Assembly (NCBI GenBank): GCA_963849065.1
Contig: CAWKFM010000002.1
Coordinates: 62,001 to 126,000, forward strand
From: TOLSYN sp963849065
Lineage (GTDB): Bacteria; Acidobacteriota; Terriglobia; Terriglobales; Acidobacteriaceae
Direction of reading: 5' to 3'
DNA length: 64,000 bases
The notes under the pieces were generated by a model, which was not told the origin of the DNA, made no database searches, and saw only the letters and a program-made list of their open reading frames with translations. Every line of letters begins with the position of its first letter. Within the stretch, counting starts at the first letter, position 1. Positions 35,368 through 43,790 of this stretch are shown piece by piece. Both the position numbers and the translations under genes were made by a program.

Positions 35368-38133
35368 ATGACGATGATTGGCATTGACTTCGGCACCAGC
35401 AAGTCGTGCGCTGCCGTAGTTGAGAATGGTGTTCCGAAAATCCTCACGGATTCGAGGGGACGGAGATCTCTACCATCTGTGGTTCTGGTCGATCCAGAAG
35501 ACCGCCTTTCTATCGGATGGGACGCTATCAATAATCCTCTCCGCTACAGTAGCCGGTCATTCTCAATCAGTTCCGTAAAGCGTTTAACTGGAACCAATCA
35601 GGAAAGACAATGGGGATCGCTGAAAACATATCCGCATGAAATTTCGGCTTTGATCATTGCCACGCTGAAGCTTCGTGCGAACACTCACTGCGGTCTGGAT
35701 GTGGGAAGTGCGGTTGTTGCTGTTCCAGCCCACTTCGATATCCACCAACGTTGGGCCACAATCCAGGCAGCAGAAATCGCCGGTTTTAGCTTTGTTCGAC
35801 TTCTTAATGAGGCTACTGCGGCCGTAATCGCCTGCAAACATAAGTCCAGAAATGACGAGCCGGTGCTTGTTTTCGATTTTGGAGCGGGAACGCTGGATGT
35901 CTCAGTGGTGCGGTGCGGCGAAGGTGTCTTTGAGGTTGAGGCCTGTCCAGGTGATGATCGTCTGGGTGGAGATGATTTCGATCACGAAATCATTAGGCTG
36001 ATCACTGAACACGTCGAGAAACACTTTGGCAAATATGAATTCACGCCTATGCAGGAACTCGTTCTCCGGGAAACGGCTGCCCAGGCTAAACACGAGCTCA
36101 GCACCGTCTCAGAAACGACGATTTGTATTCCTGGATTTCTGGATTATCAAAATGGCTTACGTGATCTAAATCTGCGTGTTGATCGCCCAACGTTTGAGGA
36201 TCGATGCCGACCGCTTTTTGACCGAGCACAACGCCTGTTGGAACAAGGACTCAACGACAGCGGACGTACGCCTGACGGCATTTCGGAGTGTATTCTCGTT
36301 GGTGGTTCAAGCCGAATACCTTACGTCCAAAAAATGGTACGCACGGTCATGGGCCGTCACCCTAGAACGGTACTTGACCCCGAGACAGGGGTTGCCGAAG
36401 GTGCTGCCATTCTTGCGGCAACCCTGGATGGTAGAAACAAAGATTTCTTACTGCTTGACGTCACACATGCAAGTTATTCCGTGGGAGTCAAAGGAGATAT
36501 TGCATCACCCCTGATTCCCAAGTACACCACTGTTCCAACTCGACACGAAGAGCGCTTTACAAATACCGAAGATAATCAGTCGGAATTGAGTGTTTGCGTT
36601 TACCAGGGAGAGCATCCGAAATCCAGTCAGAACACATACGTCGGCAAAGTCCGGCTGACAGGCCTACCACTTGCGAAAGCGGGTACAGCGCAATTTCAGG
36701 TCTGTTTCGATATCGACGCCAGCAACACTCTATCTGTTAAGGCGACAGACCTCGCTACTGGCAACAATGTGACGGCCAGAATGGACTCTCCTTATCGGCT
36801 CAACCCTGCACAATTGAAAGTGTTGCAAAAGAAGGTCGAAAAGGAAATTGCACATACCCGAGCCGCAGAATCAGCAGAGCACGAGGCCGAAGCGCAACAC
36901 ACCGCCCGATCTGCTGCATTGGAACTTTCCAATTCCATTGCGAGTTTTACAAAAGCTTTCGGCACCCAAATGTCCGGCGACAGAGAAGGTCTACTTCAAT
37001 CCGGACGTCTTCTGCTGTCGGATTACGTGGCAGCGGGCGCTTCGGTTTCGTCTCTCACAGAGCTAGCTTCTTCGGTGGAAATTACATACCGAGAAGCGGC
37101 GAGCACCGTAGTCATCAATGAAATAGCAAGCATAGCCGATGCCCCTGAGTTGTTGATATGGAAGGACTCCGCAGCAAGACAGTCAGCGAAATGTGAGGTC
37201 TCAGCGACGATTGCGGGTTTCGAAGCGACGTTCAGTGGCCATCTTGAGACCATCAGGACTCTGCTTCGCTCACGGGCAGGACATATGAGCACCATTCTCG
37301 CTTGCTGTCCGCCAACTATATTGCCGCTCGCAACCTTCGTTCTCACTCATTTGACCGGAGCATGGCCAGACCCAACCGAGATCACTGCCATGCGGAAACA
37401 TGATCGACACCTTCTTCGCCTGCTTCTCCTTTCACAGATTGCCAACACGGAGCTACGTGCGATTAGCACGGGGGCACTCCGCAATTTTGTAGAAGAGTTC
37501 AAGGGGGCGGACTGTGTTTTTCTGCTGGACTACCTTTCTCCATCCCTGAGTGGAGCAGTCCGAGCCGCACTTGAAGTATGTCTGACACATGTTCCAGCCG
37601 GGTCCTGGCGAAAGGCTTGGAAAGAAGCTGAGTATGATGCTGCGTTCTTGACTCGGGAGCCAATCGTAAGGAAACAACTGCTTTTGGAGACACTGACCGT
37701 ACTACGCTGTGCAGAGAATAATCCACACCTTCATTCTCTGGCTATTGATGATCTTCAGCGATTAGGTGGAAACGATGCGGTCGCAGATGTTGCCGTCCTA
37801 CTTCAGTCCTCGATTGATGATCGCTCAAAAGTCCGACTCATTAGCTTCCTGGGCGGGTGCGATGGAGACGAATCAACTAAGGCTCTTCTTTATGCGATTA
37901 CTATGGCAAGTCCAGACATCTCGACCTCAGCAATTAAACTGCTTCAGTCCCGTAGAACTTTACTGCAACCTGACTTTGCTTATCTCGCAGAAAGAGCAGA
38001 TCGCATTTTTCGTGACCATAGGGCTCTAGGCTGGCGAGAAAGAATAGCACTATGGAGAATTGGAAGAAGGCATCCTGACGTGCGAAATGTCGTGCAATTT
38101 CTCGTCAGGAATAGAAGATCGAAAGCGGTGTAA
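35368..38133 (+). CDS. Hsp70-family protein with long helical C-terminal extension
   Basis: The 921-residue protein has a complete Hsp70 ATPase domain: phosphate-1 loop IGIDFGTSKS (4-13), LLNEATAAVIA (145-155), phosphate-2 LVFDFGAGTLDVSVV (167-181) and the adenosine motif CILVGGSSRIPYV (308-320). A recognisable beta substrate-binding domain covers about 400-480. Instead of the short DnaK lid there are roughly 430 further residues, first a coiled coil (485-530) and then alpha-helical HEAT-like repeats to the end. No DnaJ or GrpE gene is near. The next gene, an HExxH peptidase, begins 32 bases later, suggesting a chaperone-protease pair. Confidence 0.88.
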   Translation: MTMIGIDFGTSKSCAAVVENGVPKILTDSRGRRSLPSVVLVDPEDRLSIGWDAINNPLRYSSRSFSISSVKRLTGTNQERQWGSLKTYPHEISALIIATLKLRANTHCGLDVGSAVVAVPAHFDIHQRWATIQAAEIAGFSFVRLLNEATAAVIACKHKSRNDEPVLVFDFGAGTLDVSVVRCGEGVFEVEACPGDDRLGGDDFDHEIIRLITEHVEKHFGKYEFTPMQELVLRETAAQAKHELSTVSETTICIPGFLDYQNGLRDLNLRVDRPTFEDRCRPLFDRAQRLLEQGLNDSGRTPDGISECILVGGSSRIPYVQKMVRTVMGRHPRTVLDPETGVAEGAAILAATLDGRNKDFLLLDVTHASYSVGVKGDIASPLIPKYTTVPTRHEERFTNTEDNQSELSVCVYQGEHPKSSQNTYVGKVRLTGLPLAKAGTAQFQVCFDIDASNTLSVKATDLATGNNVTARMDSPYRLNPAQLKVLQKKVEKEIAHTRAAESAEHEAEAQHTARSAALELSNSIASFTKAFGTQMSGDREGLLQSGRLLLSDYVAAGASVSSLTELASSVEITYREAASTVVINEIASIADAPELLIWKDSAARQSAKCEVSATIAGFEATFSGHLETIRTLLRSRAGHMSTILACCPPTILPLATFVLTHLTGAWPDPTEITAMRKHDRHLLRLLLLSQIANTELRAISTGALRNFVEEFKGADCVFLLDYLSPSLSGAVRAALEVCLTHVPAGSWRKAWKEAEYDAAFLTREPIVRKQLLLETLTVLRCAENNPHLHSLAIDDLQRLGGNDAVADVAVLLQSSIDDRSKVRLISFLGGCDGDESTKALLYAITMASPDISTSAIKLLQSRRTLLQPDFAYLAERADRIFRDHRALGWRERIALWRIGRRHPDVRNVVQFLVRNRRSKAV

Positions 38134-38164
38134 TCAGCTCGTTTGTTTTGAGGAACATGGATCG

Positions 38165-38770
38165 ATGACTGCGGAATACTACTTCGAAAAGTTGAGATGG
38201 TTATGCGCCACGCCGGTGTGGTCTCTTTTTGAGCCCACACCTACGTTCTACTCACTCCTGGAAAGCGGGGAGGAGGAAGACCTGCGCAAAGCCGCAGCAT
38301 CTCTCGCCCTTCACATTGGAATACCGCCTTTACAACAGGTTTCATATGAGTGGGGAATGACAATGGCGTTGTCATCTGCGGGACGGATCTTTATTACTCC
38401 CGAAAGAGATAGCAATATCCAGATTCCACTTTTTTACGTAGGCAAACCAGTTCCATTGGGAGCCATCCTCGCACATGAGCTCAGTCATCAACTTCTCGCT
38501 GTCAATCGGATTTGGCTTGCCAACGAACAGGAGAATGAAGAACTGACTGATGCGGCTTCGATAATTGCCGGCTTAGGAAAACTCGTACTCAACGGCACAG
38601 TGACCGAAATTGCAGATAATACTGGTGACGTCCAAGTTCTCGGATATTTGCCTGTCCGAACGAGGGTCCAACTATTTTGCAAGGTCAACAGCCACCATCA
38701 CCTTTCCGAACATGAGGCCAACGAGAATCTCACTGACGGGACGCTTGCGCTCCTAAAAGAGAACGTCTGA
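38165..38770 (+). CDS. Small HExxH metallopeptidase-like protein
   Basis: The 201-residue protein carries a zinc-protease motif, HELSH at residues 104-108 in LGAILAHELSHQLLA, followed about 16 residues later by ENEELTDAASIIAGLGKLVLNG, in which an acidic side chain could be the third ligand. There is no signal peptide, so it acts in the cytoplasm. I chose the ATG at 38165 (GAGGAA upstream, 9 bases); a longer frame opens at 38060 inside the Hsp70 gene. The tight spacing to the Hsp70 gene argues for one operon. Family not recognised precisely. Confidence 0.75.
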   Translation: MTAEYYFEKLRWLCATPVWSLFEPTPTFYSLLESGEEEDLRKAAASLALHIGIPPLQQVSYEWGMTMALSSAGRIFITPERDSNIQIPLFYVGKPVPLGAILAHELSHQLLAVNRIWLANEQENEELTDAASIIAGLGKLVLNGTVTEIADNTGDVQVLGYLPVRTRVQLFCKVNSHHHLSEHEANENLTDGTLALLKENV

Positions 38771-38795
38771 CGGGAGGAAAGGGAGCCGGAAGCCC

Positions 38796-38942
38796 ATGAG
38801 CCCGTCCACGCAGAAGAAGTTGGCAGCGGCGGCAAGAGCACGATGGGCGGCGAAGAAGGCACAGTGCGAGGCGGATATCGCAGGGAGCGAGAAACACTCT
38901 GTGAGGTACACTGAGCTGTATGAAAAAAGAACTGATCGATAA
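38796..38942 (+). CDS. Lys/Ala-rich micro-protein
   Basis: Forty-eight residues starting MSPSTQKKLAAAARARWAAK, after a strong GGAGG-rich ribosome site. The pattern S-P-x-x-[QR]-K-K-[LM]-A-A-A-x-x-x-R-W recurs in the 39882-40187 protein, so both are probably small basic DNA- or nucleic-acid-binding proteins. Its end overlaps the start of the HEPN-motif gene by 23 bases, which suggests coupling. Confidence 0.5.
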   Translation: MSPSTQKKLAAAARARWAAKKAQCEADIAGSEKHSVRYTELYEKRTDR

Positions 38943-39567
38943 TTGGTTGCGTCAATCTGAGGAAGTTCTGGACGCTTCGGGGTCAGCCAGTCAGCAATCC
39001 GCAGAGCACATTCACCAATTCGCCGTTTCCATGCTGAGCGCCTTTTATGGCGAAAATAGCGTGCAGCTTCGCACGTATATCTCCTCAAGTGGAGCATACA
39101 ACCCTAAGAATGGTTGGGGTGAAAGAGTCACCCACATTGCTCGTACTGCGAAGGGTGCAATTCAGAGCGTTGTTCGTCAGATCAACGCTGGTCTTGTTGT
39201 TAACATCCGAGCTCAGGCAAAGGGCGAGGTTTTTGGCGATCTGATAACTCTCGCCCATGATGTCTTGGGTGACAAATCTGACTCAGCGAAGAACACGGCC
39301 GCTGTTCTGGTTGCTGCAGCTTTCGAGGATGTTCTGAGGAGCTTGGGTGTTGATAAGGCCAACGTGGAAGGTAGACCCAAACTGGACCATGTCGTCAATG
39401 AACTGAAGTCTGTTGGAGTCCTCCAGGGCGGCAATTTGACCACCTGCTTGGGCTATCTGAAATTCAGAAACGACTCACTCCACGCTGATTGGGATCAGGT
39501 TTATCGGCATCAAGTAGAGTCGTGTCTGTTGTTTGTACAATCCCTAATTCAGGAACACATGAGCTAA
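38920..39567 (+). CDS. HEPN-motif protein, abortive-infection C-terminal type
   Basis: The 215-residue protein is all-helical. Its C-terminal half resembles the Abi-C/HEPN-type bundle: NTAAVLVAAAFEDVLRSLG, RPKLDHVVNELKSVGVL and KFRNDSLHADWDQV. The last contains RNDSLH (R183 to H188), which fits the RX4-6H active-site motif of HEPN ribonucleases, with the usual polar residue after Arg. Such proteins cleave RNA in toxin-antitoxin and anti-phage systems. It closes the Hsp70/peptidase cluster on the same strand. The nuclease role is inferred from the motif. Confidence 0.7.
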   Translation: MKKELIDNWLRQSEEVLDASGSASQQSAEHIHQFAVSMLSAFYGENSVQLRTYISSSGAYNPKNGWGERVTHIARTAKGAIQSVVRQINAGLVVNIRAQAKGEVFGDLITLAHDVLGDKSDSAKNTAAVLVAAAFEDVLRSLGVDKANVEGRPKLDHVVNELKSVGVLQGGNLTTCLGYLKFRNDSLHADWDQVYRHQVESCLLFVQSLIQEHMS

Positions 39568-39881
39568 GTGGCGTCGAAGAGGTCACTTCTGCATGCCCGT
39601 TTTGTCGGAAAATACTGATCTTCTTCACTCCCGGGGCGTAACCGAACTCCTTTGGTGTAAGCTACGGCGAGCAGGGCAGCGATTTCCCCGCAAGCCGGTG
39701 TCCCTGGGCGGTCGCAAGACCTCCTCAATCCTCCGCTATGTGGTCATGATGTACTTCTGGTCGTTGTCGATGCCGATATTGTGCAGGGTGTTTCTGCTGT
39801 TACCATCTTCCTGGAACTTGACACCACCCCCAGCGCTTCGACCGATTATGGTCTAATCCCCAGCGCTGGTCACGGAGCCAA
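39568..39881. other. Gap without a supported gene
   Basis: An 87-codon plus-strand frame (39593-39856) lacks a ribosome site and reads like noncoding sequence. Nothing else is visible. Confidence 0.3.
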
Positions 39882-40187
39882 ATGGACATACTTGGATTTC
39901 TCACCGAGCTTTACTCTGAGCGTGACCGCATCAACCAAGCAATCGCCGCCCTGGAATCTCTGAACGGGACAGCTATCTCGCCAACCAAGTCGGCTGCCAA
40001 ATCTGCTGCGGCGAAAACCGCAAAGACCGCCTCCGCCACCACCAAGCGGGTGTTCAGCCCTGAGAGCCGGAAGAAGATGGCGGCGGCTCAACAGAAGCGT
40101 TGGTCGAAAAAGAAGCGGGCGGTGAAGGCTGCGGCGAAGAAGGCAGCGAAGGTTCTGGTAGCTGAAAAGGCAACGGCGAAGGGGTAG
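39882..40187 (+). CDS. Histone H1-like Lys/Ala-rich protein
   Basis: The 101-residue protein has an N-terminal helix MDILGFLTELYSERDRINQA with a coiled-coil feel and a basic Ala/Lys tail resembling eukaryotic H1 and bacterial Hc1-type proteins, plus SPESRKKMAAAQQKRWSKKK in the middle. It probably binds DNA or RNA non-specifically. The next small gene follows after four bases. Confidence 0.7.
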   Translation: MDILGFLTELYSERDRINQAIAALESLNGTAISPTKSAAKSAAAKTAKTASATTKRVFSPESRKKMAAAQQKRWSKKKRAVKAAAKKAAKVLVAEKATAKG

Positions 40188-40191
40188 CGAT

Positions 40192-40440
40192 ATGAAGGAA
40201 GGTACCAGGAGCGGACGAGGTTTATTTTGCACTTCCGCACAGCGCATTGCCGTGAATTATACGGTCACGGAAGATGACTTGAGTTCACCCGGCACGGGTA
40301 TCATCATTGCCGAGATAGAGACTACAGATGGTGGCAAGATTCACGAGTGCGAAGGTGTGTTGGTGCTGGAGGATGGAACTCAGTTCTTGATTACCAAGGG
40401 GGCTGCGGGCAGCTGGATCGGCACACCTAACGTCCATTGA
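40192..40440 (+). CDS. Small hypothetical protein
   Basis: Eighty-two residues, mostly beta-type: SAQRIAVNYTVTEDDLSS, IIIAEIETTDGGKIHECEGVLVLEDGTQFLITKGAAGSW. It follows the H1-like gene by four bases and so is probably co-transcribed. Family not recognised. Confidence 0.55.
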   Translation: MKEGTRSGRGLFCTSAQRIAVNYTVTEDDLSSPGTGIIIAEIETTDGGKIHECEGVLVLEDGTQFLITKGAAGSWIGTPNVH

Positions 40441-40584
40441 TGGAGGCGTATTCCGGTGAAGGCGTTCAGCGTTCCCGCTGGGGCGTGAACAGCAACACTG
40501 TTACCCTTCGCCTGGGGCTGCATCAGAAGTCATGATGACAATGCCGGAAATTACGTCCCAGCATCTGTCGGCGGTCGCCACGAT

Positions 40585-40764
40585 ATGACCTCAGGATTCC
40601 AGTGCGCAGGCTGCGGCGGGTGGAACGAGACCACCGTTGATCCCTCTGCCGGAGCGAAGCAAACCTACGTTGAGGATTGCCAGGTCTGCTGCAAGCCCAA
40701 TGTGCTTCGGGTAGCGTGGGACAAATCTGCGGGGGAGTACACCATCTCGGCTGAGTTGGAGTAG
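40585..40764 (+). CDS. CPXCG-type cysteine-rich zinc-ribbon protein
   Basis: The 59-residue protein has CAGCGGWNETTVDPSAGAKQ and then DCQVCCKPNVLRVAWD, matching the small CPXCG zinc-ribbon family, in which the first pair is usually CPxCG. It lies eight bases before a minizincin gene; the two families are often neighbours, so this looks like a conserved pair. Biochemical function unknown. Confidence 0.75.
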   Translation: MTSGFQCAGCGGWNETTVDPSAGAKQTYVEDCQVCCKPNVLRVAWDKSAGEYTISAELE

Positions 40765-40772
40765 GAAGTGGA

Positions 40773-41123
40773 ATGGAGCGCCAAGAGTTCACCAAGGTCA
40801 TGCAGGAAGTGCTCGACTCGCTCCCTGAAGAATTCCGCAGTCGCATCCGTAATGTCGCTGTGCTCGTGGAGGACCGCCCGCCCGGGCAAACCCAATCCCG
40901 CCACCCAAAGAAGCTCCTTCTGGGACTCTTCCATGGGGTGCCCATGACGAAGAAAAGTGTGTTCGACCTGCCGACCGGGCCGGATTACGTCGTCCTCTAC
41001 CAGAAGAATATCGAGGCGGTCTGCTCCACCGAAGCCGAAATCCGGGAGCAAATCCGGCTCACGGTCATCCATGAGTTCGGGCATTATTTCGGGATGGACG
41101 AAGAGCAACTGAAGGATGTTTAG
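40773..41123 (+). CDS. Minimal metallopeptidase (zincin_1 / UPF-type)
   Basis: The 116-residue protein ends with the zincin motif HEFGHYFGMDEEQL and has GLFHGVPMTKKSVFDLPTGPDYVVLYQKNIE upstream, which is the signature of the compact bacterial metallopeptidase family near CPXCG genes. HExxH gives two zinc ligands and the following Asp or Glu the third. It acts in the cytoplasm. Substrate unknown. It is clearly distinct from the HELSH protein at 38165. Confidence 0.85.
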   Translation: MERQEFTKVMQEVLDSLPEEFRSRIRNVAVLVEDRPPGQTQSRHPKKLLLGLFHGVPMTKKSVFDLPTGPDYVVLYQKNIEAVCSTEAEIREQIRLTVIHEFGHYFGMDEEQLKDV

Positions 41124-41323
41124 CCGGGAACCGCCGTGCAAATGCTACCGATGCTCCTGAGGCTCACCGAAGGGAACGCCAAGCAATCAGGGGACGGCTT
41201 GGGCTCACAGGTATGGCTTAGATAGTGCTCTGCATCGCTGCACACAAAATTGCAGGAGTGGCACCGAATCGGGCCTTCGACCTTGGAAGCGGAGCGAGTG
41301 TTTTTGCATTTGAGCGGAGCCAT
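41120..41323 (-). CDS. Possible small C2H2-like zinc-finger peptide
   Basis: About 67 residues with CHSCNFVCSDAEHYLSHTC, that is CxxC followed by His and Cys at finger spacing. A similar finger occurs at 50483-50716. The ATG at 41323 is preceded by AAAGAG. It converges on the minizincin gene with four bases of overlap. Coding status is uncertain. Confidence 0.45.
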   Translation of the reverse strand: MAPLKCKNTRSASKVEGPIRCHSCNFVCSDAEHYLSHTCEPKPSPDCLAFPSVSLRSIGSICTAVPG

Positions 41324-41620
41324 CTTGAGGTTCTCTTTCTGGAGCACGGAGCTGAAGTCTTCATCAGGAGGATATCTCGTTAGACTCGCCTTCGGGGAAA
41401 AGGTTAGCAAGTTCAGGTCACCATCGGTGGGTGCAACGCACCTCTTGTTTCGGCTCCGGTGCCATTACCAAAGTAACGCTGATTGCTTAGCACACCCCGT
41501 CCGCCGCCCCATCCCCCCGGGGTCACAGTTTGCTCAACGCCAAGTGGTGGCGGTCAACGTAGGACTCGTCGGCAATCCGTTCCCCGCCCGCCCTCCCAGT
41601 TGCTGAACTCGTAGCCGTGC

Positions 41621-41851
41621 TCAAGGTAGCCCATGCCACATCGAATTCATGCAGCGCTGGCACAGCCTGACGAAGCCCCGGTTAGGATTGGTGCCCTGGC
41701 GCTCCACATCCGTCAAATAATCGTGCTTTTCGCAAATATACCGATAGCACTTATCGCATTGAACCCAGTTCTCTTCAGAACACGGGGTCGGAAACTCCGA
41801 GCAGTCGGGCGGCTTCACATCCATACCGTCACTCCACCATGAAATCGTCAT
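41621..41851 (-). CDS. Small cysteine-rich zinc-binding protein
   Basis: Seventy-six residues with CDKCYRYICEKHDYLTDV and a later LCQRCM pair; together the CxxC pairs and CEKH could hold one or two zinc ions, recalling treble-clef or RING-like knuckles. No neighbour on the same strand lies close. Function unknown. Confidence 0.55.
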   Translation of the reverse strand: MTISWWSDGMDVKPPDCSEFPTPCSEENWVQCDKCYRYICEKHDYLTDVERQGTNPNRGFVRLCQRCMNSMWHGLP

Positions 41852-41994
41852 TTATTATCTTGCGCCACAGGAGATGTAATCAACAGGAATGGAGGAAAGG
41901 TGAGTTTTCAGGAGGGTAATTTTAGTGTGCCGTATGGTTCCGCTTGAAATGGGCGGCAAGCCATTGCAGCCTGCCGCCCACCGAGTTCCCGCCG

Positions 41995-42204
41995 CTACTT
42001 CTTGCGGAAGAGAAGACCAGGATCGGCGGTGTTGCCCGACACTAAGCCGCCGTGCTCGTCACGGGTGACGTTGAACTTGCCGCTGGTTGTGCCAATTATT
42101 TGCTGCTTCTCATCCCGCACGCAAGTAGAATCGCCAGCCAGTCCGCTAGTCACTGAGCCGATTATTCTGCCACTCCCGTCCCTGACGACTTCTTTTTTCA
42201 GCAT
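41995..42204 (-). CDS. Small beta-repeat protein
   Basis: About 69 residues containing three related segments: VVRDGSGRIIGSVTSG, CVRDEKQQIIGTTSGKF and VTRDEHGGLVSGNT. Each looks like a beta hairpin with an RD-turn, so the protein may be a small three-unit beta fold. I chose the ATG at 42204, eight bases after GGAGG. Function unknown. Confidence 0.6.
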   Translation of the reverse strand: MLKKEVVRDGSGRIIGSVTSGLAGDSTCVRDEKQQIIGTTSGKFNVTRDEHGGLVSGNTADPGLLFRKK

Positions 42205-42327
42205 GTGTTTTTCCTCCATCATTGATATACAGAGCCCGCCGCAGACCTGACTACTTTTGCCAGGAAATATTTGCGATTCTCGTGAGAAAAGTAGTCAATC
42301 TGGCGGTCTGGTCTGTATATCGATAGT

Positions 42328-42663
42328 GTGCCCACGGAAGACAACCATACCGTCCACGGCTTGATGGCAATGCAGCGGCGTTACGCTCATTGCAACAATC
42401 GCTTTGAGCGTTGCTTCGGCTCCTTGCTGGTCGCAGGTACGCTGGATCGGCATCTTGCAGAGCTTAGCGACAGACAGATTGGGCAACTGATGATGAACCA
42501 CGTTGGGCAGGAACTGAGCATTTTCCAGCCTGAACTCATGATTTGCCACCAGGCAGTTCAACGTCTTTTTCGGTCGGCTGGCGGTCGTCTCGCTGCAGAG
42601 GACTTTTTCCAATGCGAATTAGATGCTCTCCAAACTGGGATGACTACGGAGGAAACCAAGTGA
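42328..42663 (+). CDS. Hypothetical protein coupled to a phosphatase gene
   Basis: The 111-residue product starts at a GTG and is mostly helical (LAELSDRQIGQLMMNHVGQEL, PELMICHQAVQRLF). Its stop overlaps the GTG of the phosphatase-like gene (GTGA), which supports real, coupled translation. Family not recognised. Confidence 0.5.
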   Translation: MPTEDNHTVHGLMAMQRRYAHCNNRFERCFGSLLVAGTLDRHLAELSDRQIGQLMMNHVGQELSIFQPELMICHQAVQRLFRSAGGRLAAEDFFQCELDALQTGMTTEETK

Positions 42664-43139
42664 GCGGAATCACGCAGGTGTGGGAGCGGTTATTCATCGG
42701 CAGTTTTATCGATGCCGAAGCACTCGCTGAGGCGAACCCGCATGGCATTGGAACAGTGATTACGCTCTGCGAAAAGCCGTTGCGCCACCGCAATCCCGCC
42801 ATCAACTATGTCCACATTCCAGTGCCTGATGCGAGTCCTATCACGGTCTTCCAATACAGAGAGGTCACGGACGCCCTCTTTGAGGGTATCTGCGGAAAGA
42901 CGCCGCTCCACCGTGTCTGCGGCATGAGCGTCACGGACGCTTTCCACGAAGGGACCTGCGGGAGCGTGCTTTTGCACTGTGTAGCCGGAATCAGCAGGAC
43001 TCCGGTCATCGCTGCTTTGTGGATGCATCTGGTTGGCTACAAGAACATCGATTCGGCACTGGAAGAAATCGCCACACGATGCCCCGCTATCGACCCGTCA
43101 CCAATTCTGGTGCTGGGCATCAAGGAGCATTTGAAATGA
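42660..43139 (+). CDS. Dual-specificity-type protein phosphatase
   Basis: The 159-residue protein has the phosphatase signature HCVAGISRT (Cys-x5-Arg) followed by PVIAALWMHLVGYKNI, and an N-terminal ITQVWERLFIGSFIDAEALAE typical of DSP folds. Just before the catalytic loop the sequence is duplicated: VTDALFEGICGKTPLHRVCGMS and VTDAFHEGTCGSVLLHCVAGIS, the first copy lacking the Arg. Its start overlaps the upstream stop, and its stop overlaps the recombinase start (ATGA), forming a coupled three-gene unit. Confidence 0.75.
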   Translation: MSGITQVWERLFIGSFIDAEALAEANPHGIGTVITLCEKPLRHRNPAINYVHIPVPDASPITVFQYREVTDALFEGICGKTPLHRVCGMSVTDAFHEGTCGSVLLHCVAGISRTPVIAALWMHLVGYKNIDSALEEIATRCPAIDPSPILVLGIKEHLK

Positions 43140-43789
43140 AAAAAGCTGCCATCTACTGCCGTGTAGCGACTGCCGCAGAGCGGCAGGACTCACAGTTGTC
43201 CCAGCTTCGGGAACTGGCGACGGCACAGGGATTCAGTATTGTGCAGGTCTACAGTGACCGTTGTTCTTCAGGTGCCAAAGCTCGGCGTCCAGGTCTTGAT
43301 TCGCTGCTGGCGGATGCCCGCCAAGGGAAGATTGACGTTGTGCTCATCGAGTCGCTGTCCCGAATCGCCAGGAGCACACGGCACTTTCTCCAAGTGCTGG
43401 ATGAGTTGGACAAACTCGGCATCAAGTTCATTTCGGAACGGGAATCCATCGACACATCCACTGAACCGGGAAGCATGTTTATGAACGCTTGCCGCACCAT
43501 CTCGGCACTGGAACGCTCATTGAGTGGCGAAAAAATCCGCCAAGGAATGCGCCGTGCCGAGTATGAAGGTCAGCGTCTCGGTCGGGCTCCGTTGGATATC
43601 GACCGTGCTGCGGTTGTCCGGGACCGCCTCGCTGGTATGTCGCTCACTGATTGCTCGAAGAAATTCGGAATCAGCCGAGCGTCAGTGGTTAGGTTCGTGC
43701 GGGAAGCCCAGAGCCGTGAACTTGGCGAGGTCGGCGGATTGTCCGATGAATGGGAGCCCAGAGTCATGCCCGCAGAGTGCGTAGCGTAG
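43136..43789 (+). CDS. Serine recombinase (resolvase/invertase family)
   Basis: The 217-residue protein opens KKAAIYCRVATAAERQDSQLSQL; the catalytic serine normally in the YxRVS position is replaced by T (CRVAT), although a serine follows in DSQLSQL. Family motifs then follow: RRPGLDSLLADARQGKIDVVLIESLSRIAR and GSMFMNACRTISALERSLSGEKIRQGM. The C-terminus has a small HTH (LTDCSKKFGISRASVVRFV). The catalytic change should be checked. Coupled to the phosphatase gene. Confidence 0.8.
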   Translation: MKKAAIYCRVATAAERQDSQLSQLRELATAQGFSIVQVYSDRCSSGAKARRPGLDSLLADARQGKIDVVLIESLSRIARSTRHFLQVLDELDKLGIKFISERESIDTSTEPGSMFMNACRTISALERSLSGEKIRQGMRRAEYEGQRLGRAPLDIDRAAVVRDRLAGMSLTDCSKKFGISRASVVRFVREAQSRELGEVGGLSDEWEPRVMPAECVA

Positions 43790-43790
43790 C

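Noticed and set aside
42328..43789. Phosphatase-recombinase unit as a known defence system
   Set aside because: Overlapping starts show coupling, but I know of no defence system with this pair and the phosphatase looks altered, so I do not claim one.
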